Shown: piece by piece, positions 58,801-64,000 of the stretch
Numbering within the stretch: position 1 is the stretch's first letter
Layout of the letters: each line of letters opens with the position of its first letter
Assembly (NCBI RefSeq): GCF_037975245.1
Contig: NC_092583.1
Coordinates: 3,464,764-3,528,763, forward strand
From: Apostichopus japonicus
Taxonomy: Eukaryota > Echinodermata > Holothuroidea > Aspidochirotida > Stichopodidae
Direction of reading: 5' to 3'
DNA length: 64,000 nt
Program-made: the position numbers and the translations under genes
The notes under the pieces: model-generated
Databases searched by the model: none
Seen by the model: only the letters and a program-made list of their open reading frames with translations
Told to the model about the DNA's origin: nothing

Positions 58801-60756
58801 AATGTTAAGTTACCTTTGCTTCTTAAAAGTGTGGCAGATATTATTTTATCATGTTTCTGTCTATTTGCAAGAGCATGGGCTCTTGCACAACGATTTTTCT
58901 AATGACGAGAAAAAAAGGTGGTCGAATGCAAAAAAAAGTCAAAAAACTTATAGTACGAGTGGGGTTCGAACCCACGCGGACATTCGTCCATTGGAACTTA
59001 AGTCCAACGCCTTAACCACTCGGCCATCGTACTAGTTAAATTAATGGGTAGCAAAGTGTTATTATATGCACTATCATGAATAAACGGTCATTTATTTGAA
59101 TTTTTAAAATTGACAACATGTAATCATCCCAGAAAAGATGGGATCTTACTTTTGCTCGCTAAAAGATGGTAAATTCTGTACATTAACGTGCTTTTCATGT
59201 TTTTTAAAATGCACAACAAAGAACGAATAAATACTATGGAAGTGTTAACATGCCATTTAATGAATATGCCAGTTATTTGAAAAGACATTAAAAAAAATGT
59301 GACATACGTCTGGCTAGGCTAACGTAATACTGATTGGTTCTTGGATTCTAACTTGAAGTGCAATTTTAATAGTTAATAAACTAATTCGTATCACGATACA
59401 ACATGAAAGCTATTAAAACTGATTCGAATTCAATAAAAAAATAAAGCTCACAATTTATCATAATGTTATGAGCCTAATGTCATACCTTGTAGAATACTTG
59501 TCAACTCGTCTCTTCTGCACTTGATCCTATCAACATTCTGCATTTAATTAATGAATGAATGAATCCTTAAAGTTAGAAATTATCTATTATTCTATCATTA
59601 TCTTTTTGCGTGTAATGATTGTGTTGCTTTAAAGAATATGCTACTACGCTCACCAGTTAGTAAACGCACAATTTTTGTACTCCCGAAATGGAATAACTTA
59701 ATAATTCACACCCATTCCTTCTTTCTACTACTCAATGATTTTGCAAACCAGAAAAAAACAGAATACTTTCAAGGATAGGCTTCAAATCATTAACGATAAT
59801 TCTTTGAGGAATCGCTAATGTAAATGTACATGGCTTTGTATTTACACTGCACCTAAAAGATTCCGTACTAAGAGCAAACTCTATGTAACACGTATGTAGT
59901 ACTGTTTTACCTCCATGGTGGTACGTGTAGGCTAAATAATGTAGACTAAATAAACAATCCAATTTTCGGCGGAGGCATATTGTATTTGTAACGTACATTT
60001 ATCTACAAAAAAGTGTGTAGACGTGGTACAGCATAGGATCTTGTACTTGTAGGAATGAAATGTTTTACTTGATAGTTCTTTGCTTCTGAAAATGTAGCTT
60101 AAATAAGGGATATATGTAAAGCATTCTTTCAAAGTATAGAGTGAACCGATTTCATGTCATTGGTGATTGAGCGAACTTACTAACATAGTACTGTAGGGCG
60201 GGTAACACTGTGTAAGTTTGTAACATGCTTGCTCGCTGTGCTCAACACACTGTAATACTAGGCCAATACTGCGTTTAGTTAGTCTGTCAAATTATCCAAG
60301 CTGTGCCTGAAGTACATATATTTTCCTGGAGGGAAGGCCAAACGTTAGATCTACATAGATTATCAGGCCACGGCTAGACATACTATCACCTATCCTAGTC
60401 AATATAACTATATCACACAGAATGAGGTAATGTATTGAAAAACTGGCAGCATTATAAGAAATGAAGTTGAAACCATTCCTCTAAAACACTTTCCGTAACT
60501 ATCTTGGAGGTAGGCTTGTTCTATTGTTCTTATGTATAGACGAAATAAATGTAATGAAAAAGGTGTAAGATGGTGATTGGACTCAATTGCCTCCTTGAGT
60601 TACATTTGCTAATCATTCGGTTTTTGCATGTGCAAAAAGTTCAGCAGACTTGCCAATGAAAATGTGAAAAATTGGGAATTCTTTATTTCAGTCAATGTCC
60701 ATTGAAAGTCATTACTTACGTTATTGACATCTGCACTTGCTCCCAAAACCAAGTCT
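39245..60756 (-). CDS. ankyrin-repeat protein, 3' portion (six exons)
   Basis: Six minus-strand exons (60756-60720, 59537-59486, 47055-46855, 42458-42241, 40318-40173, 39359-39245) join with matching phases (0, 1, 1, 0, 2) and give 255 residues plus a partial first codon. The assembled sequence has the tail of one ankyrin repeat (LVLGASADVNN), a spacer of about 85 residues, then two recognisable repeats (DGRSPIHRAVECTEKNAGL and DGFSPLHLACQLDRKKIVKK) and the start of a third (LDGRLPEEM). A charged C-terminus follows (DFDKLNKRFLEEKTKGADTL). Ankyrin repeats bind protein partners; the partner and role are unknown and I do not recognise the family. The start codon and 5' exons lie beyond 60756 or outside the window. 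The introns of 12.4 and 4.4 kb are filled with tandem arrays, tRNA genes and mobile elements. The three short or outlying exons (60756, 59537, 39359) rest on splice sites and phase alone. Confidence 0.7.
39375..40055. repeat. tandem array of about 228-bp units, three copies
   Basis: GGACACAAAGAACTATTGTC recurs at 39375, 39604 and 39831, and each unit carries a C tract, a TTTAGCTATGAA block, GACTGGACATGGACACAGAT and GGTTTGGGCCCC. It lies in the final intron of the ankyrin gene, next to the acceptor of the last exon. ORFs of 60-130 codons here are repeat translations. Confidence 0.92.
40173..40318 (-). CDS. ankyrin gene exon, C-terminal region
   Basis: Acceptor GAAATTCAG after a T-rich tract, donor GTGAG|GTAAGC. 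Encodes NLENVNLNLRTLDGRLPEEM and a Lys/Ser-rich tail. The LDGRLPEEM start resembles the head of a degenerate ankyrin repeat. Confidence 0.8.
40715..41791. mobile_element. hAT-like element, CAGTGGCGGCAG ends, with insertion
   Basis: Begins CAGTGGCGGCAGAA and ends TTACGCCGCGCCTG, imperfect inverted repeats. TATATATG is duplicated exactly at 40707-40714 and 41792-41799. Facing G and C tracts lie near the left end. A second element is inserted at 41089-41474. Parts of 41700-41750 resemble the inserted family, so the two are related. Confidence 0.85.
41089..41474. mobile_element. CAGTGGCGGAGC-family element, inverted and nested
   Basis: Runs opposite to the copy at 20971: left end TAGTGGCGGAGCGTCC, right end CTAGCTCCGCCACTG. 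CCCTTACT (41081-41088) and CCCTTCCT (41475-41482) agree at seven of eight bases, consistent with an older target duplication. It lies inside the element at 40715-41791. Confidence 0.85.
42241..42458 (-). CDS. ankyrin gene exon carrying two ankyrin repeats
   Basis: Acceptor TTTCCTACAG, donor ACTG|GTGAGT. Contains DGRSPIHRAVECTEKNAGL with LLLKTDSEIANLQ, then DGFSPLHLACQLDRKKIVKK. Both repeats show the [ST]-P-[LI]-H turn typical of the family. This is the best supported exon of the gene. Confidence 0.9.
43101..43345 (-). mobile_element. tRNA-derived SINE, full head
   Basis: On the minus strand it opens with an A-box-like TTAGCTCAGTGGTTAACAC and a B-box-like TTTCGAGTCACTCC, then a body shared with 25295-25485. 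The body ends in an AT-rich tail. The head is clearly tRNA-like, though its anticodon arm is degenerate. Confidence 0.85.
43346..44916. other. intronic sequence of the ankyrin gene
   Basis: No exon is recognised. Contains C tracts at about 43606 and 43926, a (CA)n then (TA)n microsatellite at about 44010-44112, and otherwise AT-rich sequence. Confidence 0.5.
44917..45291. mobile_element. TTAA-flanked inverted-repeat element, intact length
   Basis: Same family as 15097 and 61211. The left end is TTAA then AGGCATTGAAGACTCGC; the right end GCGAGTCTTCACACCCT is followed by TTGA, one base off TTAA. At 375 bp it shows the family without the nested insertion. Confidence 0.85.
45292..46854. other. 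intronic sequence of the ankyrin gene
   Basis: No exon, RNA gene or repeat family is recognised. Short ORFs on both strands lack domain features. Confidence 0.45.
46855..47055 (-). CDS. ankyrin gene exon, linker region
   Basis: Acceptor TTTGTACAG, donor CAGG|GTAATG. Starts and ends in phase 1. Encodes TGPDHTNDGLSFQDPS through QPQEPLLFQ, rich in Gly, Asp and Asn and probably a flexible spacer between ankyrin blocks. It is GC-richer than its surroundings, as expected of coding sequence. Confidence 0.78.
47070..47515. repeat. tandem duplication of about 220 bp
   Basis: GAATAGTTCCAGAAA, GTGATCAA-GTATGG, CACAGTGGCCCAAATTTG, AAAAAGTTACACATTCTGG and a CA-rich tract recur in the same order at about 47079 and 47299. 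It starts next to the acceptor of the exon at 46855-47055. Confidence 0.88.
48109..48190 (-). tRNA. tRNA-Leu(UAA)
   Basis: An 82-nt class II tRNA. The anticodon loop CTTAAGT sits between TTGGA and TCCAA, giving anticodon TAA. It has a long variable arm (TGGACAAATGTCCG), A box TGGCCGAGTGG, B box GGTTCGAACCC and the A discriminator expected of Leu. The acceptor stem has one A-C mismatch (fifth pair). A run of T on the minus strand just downstream serves as Pol III terminator. No intron. Confidence 0.95.
49300..50625. repeat. tandem array of about 110-bp poly(A)-tailed units, left copy
   Basis: About 13 units, each with CTGGTTCAGTTGCTAGAATT, a TAGACTGACAT-CAACAACTGC block and GCTGAAATCATCATGGT followed by 8-25 A residues. 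The A tract separates every unit, as if a tailed sequence had been amplified in tandem. The same array recurs at 54535-56150. On the minus strand the units yield only Phe-rich ORFs. Confidence 0.93.
50626..51215 (+). repeat. duplicated unit with 97-codon ORF, copy 1
   Basis: Unknown sequence present at about 50626-51215 and 56160-56775, with a diverged relative at 53465-53990. An ORF at 50704-50997 contains a 93-bp internal direct repeat (NHRKDTLHENW twice, 31 codons apart) that keeps frame. There is no recognised domain, signal peptide or start context, so coding status is undecided. The region from here to about 51380 continues to match the second copy. Confidence 0.7.
51216..53330. repeat. 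satellite of about 180-bp units, roughly twelve copies
   Basis: TAGGTTGTTTAATTTTTTGA, ATAATGTTATTTTGGGCATG, GATAAAGAGAAAACTTGT, TGTGATAGGATTTTAGTATA and TTTATCTCGAAAGCTGAATA recur with a period near 180 bp from about 51297 to 53271. Units differ by substitutions and short indels. One partial unit is also present after the second duplicate at about 56840. The period is close to nucleosome spacing. Confidence 0.93.
53350..53434 (-). tRNA. tRNA-Leu(UAA)
   Basis: An 85-nt class II tRNA. Acceptor arms GGTACTG and CGGTACC pair with one G-T wobble. The anticodon loop CTTAAGT gives TAA. It has a long variable arm, B box GGTTCGAACCC, an A discriminator and a T5 run downstream on the minus strand. The body differs from the other two copies, so it is not a recent duplicate. 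It stands at the end of the 180-bp satellite. Confidence 0.95.
53465..53990 (+). repeat. diverged relative of the duplicated ORF unit
   Basis: The right half (GTGACTGACTACTTAGTCAA, GAGAGTTTCTCAGATGGATC, ACAAATGCTGTTGAATGTCT) aligns with 50990-51170 and 56540-56710. The left half is weakly related. It has its own 156-codon ORF (53469-53939) that spans parts not coding in the other copies, which speaks against a conserved protein. Confidence 0.65.
54254..54490. repeat. dispersed module with nuclear-receptor-type half sites, copy 1
   Basis: Matches 56955-57195 over most of its length (CAGGATTTGAAGCCACCTTG, AACACTAAAAGGGTTTTTGT, GAGTTCATGTGTTTGCAAGG). Contains TGACCTTTGACCT at 54322-54334, a perfect DR1, and TAACCTTTGACCT at 54471-54483. 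Confidence 0.75.
54535..56150. repeat. tandem array of about 110-bp poly(A)-tailed units, right copy
   Basis: About 15 units of the same family as 49300-50625. Individual variant units, for example one ending GGAAAAGAAAAGAAAAATAC, occur in both arrays in corresponding positions, so the array was copied together with its flank and later changed in unit number. A tracts reach about 40 bases. Confidence 0.93.
56160..56775 (+). repeat. duplicated unit with 97-codon ORF, copy 2
   Basis: Nearly identical to copy 1. Across the ORF (56253-56546) only one base difference was found by eye, synonymous in a Thr codon, so both ORFs encode the same 97 residues. The flanks also match closely, which points to a recent duplication and does not by itself show selection. 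Confidence 0.7.
56955..57195. repeat. dispersed module with nuclear-receptor-type half sites, copy 2
   Basis: Second copy of 54254-54490. TGACCTTTGACCT at 57034-57046 and TAACCTTTGACCT at 57176-57188 are retained. It lies between the satellite fragment and the GAT-type microsatellite. Confidence 0.75.
57290..58780. repeat. GAT/GGT-type microsatellite with higher-order repeats
   Basis: About 1.5 kb of GATGATTGTGGTGGT-like sequence with longer repeated blocks: GTGAAAGAGATGAT at about 57330, 57637 and 58147, and a CATATGTTGATGA-like word at about 57427, 57718 and 58228. ORFs up to 218 codons on both strands and in several frames are Asp/Gly/Cys-, Met/Val- or His/Thr-rich, so they are by-products of the repeat. 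Confidence 0.92.
58952..59033 (-). tRNA. tRNA-Leu(UAA)
   Basis: An 82-nt class II tRNA with a perfect seven-pair acceptor stem (AGTACGA/TCGTACT). The anticodon loop CTTAAGT gives TAA. The long variable arm TGGACGAATGTCCG, A box, B box GGTTCGAACCC and A discriminator are intact, and a T6 run follows on the minus strand. The interior is nearly the same as at 48109. Confidence 0.96.
59486..59537 (-). CDS. ankyrin gene exon, 52 nt
   Basis: Acceptor TTAAATGCAG, donor ACAAG|GTATGA. Encodes NVDRIKCRRDELTSILQ and ends in phase 1, exactly as the next exon (47055) requires. It starts in phase 0, as the previous exon (60720) provides. The call rests on phase and splice sites; length alone would not support it. 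Confidence 0.62.
60720..60756 (-). CDS. ankyrin gene exon, 37 nt, end of a repeat
   Basis: Acceptor GAAGTTCTGCAG, strong donor AAC|GTAAGT. Encodes DLVLGASADVNN, which has the LxxGA-x-VN ending of an ankyrin repeat. It enters in phase 2, so an upstream exon is required, and it was not identified between here and the window edge. Confidence 0.65.
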
Positions 60757-61210
60757 CTGCAGAACTTCAAACATTAGGACAGTTATATTTCTGGAAATGA
60801 TTAACTTCCATATAATTTTTACACTCCAAATTATTCAATAAAATATTGTAGCACCTGTAACAGCTAAATTTGTCAACATTTTTCATGTTTGTATTACCTT
60901 TTTGGAGGATTGTTGGAATGACGAACAAGTGTGAAAATATTTGAGAGGCAGATGGCTTCCAATGGCTAGTCAAACATTAAGCCAGGAACAAATTTTACAC
61001 ATTTTGTAGGTCTTTGCTCATTAACAGCTCTCAGGCATTATGTTATGTTTTAAAGGAAAATCAATACTAGAGATAATTCAAAATGCCACCATGTTATGCC
61101 ATCACAGTGACAGATTTCCAGGGAGTGTCTGTGGATTTTGAAAAGTGTCTGCCGATTGTATGAGCTGTTCTTTGAATATCCCTATATTTATAAAAAAAGG
61201 CCATGTCAAT

Positions 61211-61526
61211 TTAAAGGCATTGAAGACTCGCCCCAAACCACGTGCAGCCATCTGAAAAACTTTCTTTTGCTTGCAAGTGACGTTTTGTTCGTGTCGCTAC
61301 AAAATGCAGACTGTAATGAAACTCGTTTGTATCCTGTGCTGTGGGTATTGACCACATCAGTATGTACTGACTGTACACTAGAGTCTAATTACTGACATTA
61401 GCAAGCTGTGTGTGTATTTTCTGAGATGGATGGTGGTGTTTAACACTTCTGTTATACCTCATTCAAAACTAGGTCAAATTACCGGCATTAGACGTTTCTT
61501 TTTGCGCGAGTCTTCACACCCATTAA
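61211..61526. mobile_element. TTAA-flanked inverted-repeat element, shorter copy
   Basis: TTAA at 61211-61214 and 61523-61526. The termini AGGCATTGAAGACTCGC and GCGAGTCTTCACACCC match copies at 15097 and 44917. Internal deletions reduce it to about 316 bp. Confidence 0.87.
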
Positions 61527-62041
61527 CCTGCTAAGCTAAGCTATGACTGTTTATAACAAACATAGTTTCTACATGACTCAGAGGCACTATTACCAATATC
61601 GTTGAATATCCACAGCCAGTATAGTTCACAGGACAGACATGCCATACTTTGTGATGAATAATAGGACTTCCTTTTAGCTTTTTGTTTTTTTACAATTGGA
61701 ATATTTACTTGGACTAAATACTTGAGACAGCTTGAACCTAAGATATGGTTTATAACAACAAACTAGCAAAAGTACCCAGAGCATTGAATAATATTCAGCC
61801 AGTTGTTCAAGGAAAGGCATCAAGCCGTACTAGATGATCAATAGTAGGACTTCCTGTTAGCTTTTTCTTAATTTTTTTTTTTTTGGCAATTTGATTTAAA
61901 ACCTTCAACTATTGTACATACTTGTTTCTGAATGAGCTTTTTTCTTAGGCATTTGACAATTTTCCTTGAAACATAGAACCCTCAAAACAATTAGGGAGCC
62001 TCAACATTCCTTTCCTTTAAAGGGAGAGTGTAGGTATAGGG

Positions 62042-62440
62042 CAGGGTTGTCCAACCTATGGCCCGCGGGCCACAGTCCGGCCCGCCGCAGGGTTGCGTCC
62101 GGCCCGCCAGAGATGCTCTACGGTGCGAAATTTAAGTGAGCAGATTTATTGATAACAATCTGAAGCTATATAATCAATCATTCAAACTTTCTGGGTCCAA
62201 AAAAATGCATACAGGTCATTTTGTGTGACACTCTCTCAGCGGAGGGGGGGGGGGCTGAACTTTATTCATCTGTTTTATCAGGAAGGAAAATAAATCAGTG
62301 CGCTCCGCGCGCAGTGCTCACATTTTGTTGCCTTGGGCTTCGGGCAAAAAAAATTGAAAAATCGAGCGTAGGGTTCATGCGGCCCCCTCCATCATAATCA
62401 TTCCATGTAGCCCTTCTCTGCAAAAGGTTGGACAACCCTG
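62042..62440. mobile_element. hAT-like element, family CAGGGTTGTCCAACC, second copy
   Basis: Begins CAGGGTTGTCCAACCT, ends AGGTTGGACAACCCTG. GTATAGGG is duplicated exactly at 62034-62041 and 62441-62448. The interior is closely similar to 22651-23041, including the GGCCCGCGGGCCAC block. Confidence 0.94.
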
Positions 62441-62448
62441 GTATAGGG

Positions 62449-64000
62449 TATTGTCAGGGGTTGGGTGGGGTCAGCATCAATATCATGTCCCCCAGTTTCC
62501 TAGTTCACCAACTTCATCCAGAGTACTTTGAAAAGAGTACTTTGAAAAGATCTATAAATTTAGTTGAGCTGGTTACACTCTGGTGGCCCCTGGTTCCCCA
62601 CAAGGATATACAAATCTTCACAAAAAGATGCATAAAAATCTCTAGTATTGTTTAGACCCTAGTATGTACAGCCTAGTGTACCTTTCTTTTTCACAAAGCT
62701 ATTTTCCTGTATCTATTTCCTGTACTTCAGAGAACGTCCGCGGCAACGCTTTCGATTGATAATAGGGTCTTGCACATTTCTCCCAAGCAATCTTATGTTT
62801 TCTTTTGATTTTGGAAAATTTGCTTCGCAAAAGCAAAGAAGCCAATCAGGTTTGCCAATTGGGCCCACTCCCCCCAAATGTTTATTCAGCCACAGTGAAC
62901 AATCACTTAGCCTTAGATTGGTTTATACACTGCGAGACGGTCGCTATCATTCTGTGGAAGAAATATCTCACATGACACGCAATAATAATATGAATAAAGA
63001 TTTTGTGCTTTGCATAAGTTCACGCCCCTCTTTGAGGGTGACGATAAAGGGCTCCTTGAAGTGTCAACATTCGTGACCATTACTTGACGATCTAGCATAT
63101 TTGGAGGCATTTGTACTGGACTGAACTGGGGTGGGGCTACTGCCAATTCAATGTCTGTCAAATGTTTTAGAAATAACACCTGTTGTTTCGATGCATCTTT
63201 TGTACATGAAGAACACCCATGCTCAGCTTCTTTAAAAAAAAACGAAGAAAAAACTAATGTTTATTTCGCAGTTTATGATTTGGTCATACACAACATTCAA
63301 AACTTTATTTTCCATACTTCTTTCAGCTTCCACATCGTAGGTCATATTACATGTTGGTCAGACTTAGAAATAACATCTATTTGTAGTGATGCATCTTATG
63401 GACGTGAAGAACACGCTTCTTTCAACTACCATATTGTAGATAATATTGTTCTGAATCAAACTGGTGTGATCCTTGAAAGGGATAAGCGTAGTGGTGAAAG
63501 AGGATTGCCTTTAAACAATTGTTAGACATTTTCTCCATCTTCAGAATTCCATACAAGTGACGGTAAGGAAGCGTAATGCCTCAAAGGAACTTTTCTAAAC
63601 TAAGAAACATATATTTCAAATTTGAAAATAGTTTGATGTTATGAAATTTGTTCTCTCAAAATTTTGAAGATTTTAAAAAAAAAAAAAATTGTCTGTATGA
63701 GTGGCAGCATAATCAATACGCTTTCCATAGCATCCCATGTACTGACTCTTGACTAGAGAGACATCACCATCAACTGTGGACTGGGTAGCTCAATACTGGT
63801 TGGTGCAGCTAGACATGAACTCTGAGACTTGTATTTCTAATGTCACCGGTTAAGCCACATACATACTACAGTAAATAATTTACCCAGGTTTCAAACTTTG
63901 TTTATAATGTCCATGGCCCTTTCTGCACACAGCTCATTTTGTATACAGGTGGTTTTCTCTGGTTGCCGGGGGAAGAAAACCAGTCCGGTGAGCTCGAAAA
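62449..64000. other. right end of window, no gene recognised
   Basis: AT-rich sequence. A diverged direct duplication (TAGAAATAACA-C, GATGCATCTT, GAAGAACAC) is seen at about 63167-63260 and 63366-63450. On the minus strand at 63900-64000 an ORF is open from the edge with reasonable composition. It could be another exon of the ankyrin gene, but its donor phase does not fit, so it is not called. Confidence 0.4.

Noticed and set aside
63895-64000. Minus-strand ORF open from the window edge, possible upstream ankyrin exon
   Set aside because: The composition is plausible, but the only donors in reach (GTTTGA or GTAAAT) do not give the phase needed by the exon at 60756 in the same reading frame.
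1-64000. CRISPR arrays or bacterial operons
   Set aside because: The tandem arrays lack unique spacers of constant length, and the gene structure is that of an animal nuclear genome.

Overview
The window looks like nuclear DNA of a multicellular animal, most likely an invertebrate deuterostome and plausibly an echinoderm such as a sea cucumber. The reasons are small exons with GT-AG splice sites spread over long AT-rich introns, single-exon orphan rhodopsin-type receptors, animal-specific genes (DAP1, an EFCAB3-like gene), and a heavy load of short hAT-like and TTAA-flanked elements, tRNA-derived SINEs and microsatellites. The lineage is an inference; no single marker here proves it.

Layout. 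(1) 1-12600, plus strand: two intronless class A GPCR genes (1973-3166 and 11160-12578) that look like diverged paralogs. They are separated by microsatellites, a short-unit GC-rich tandem array (8875-9167) and a U2-like snRNA locus (9863-10046). (2) 13464-17062, plus strand: a complete three-exon DAP1 (death-associated protein 1) gene with a tandem NAGNAG acceptor at its last exon. Its first intron carries an inverted-repeat cluster and a TTAA element interrupted by a hAT-like element. (3) 23466-31739, minus strand: a complete eight-exon EF-hand gene. Conceptual splicing gives 431 residues resembling EFCAB3. (4) 39245-60756, minus strand: the 3' six exons of an ankyrin-repeat gene whose 5' end is outside the window or was not recognised. 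(5) 48-59 kb: three tRNA-Leu(UAA) genes on the minus strand, lying among tandem arrays (about 110-bp poly(A)-tailed units, about 180-bp satellite, GAT-type microsatellite) and a recent duplication of about 2 kb.

Mobile DNA explains much of the rest. Eight elements have paired termini and 8-bp (or 7-bp) target-site duplications readable in the sequence. Three of these loci are nested insertions, which gives a relative order of events. Two SINE families with tRNA-like heads are also present.

The receptor, DAP1, EF-hand and ankyrin genes share no obvious pathway. DAP1 is a known autophagy regulator, EFCAB3-like proteins are poorly characterised calcium-binding proteins, and the receptors are orphans. 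The observations most worth following are the U2 5' domain joined to a body that is not U2, a hammerhead-ribozyme-like fold at 8093-8137, the receptors' altered DRY and NPxxY motifs, and the young duplicated ORF family at 50-57 kb. All exon joins are conceptual, and no transcript data were available.
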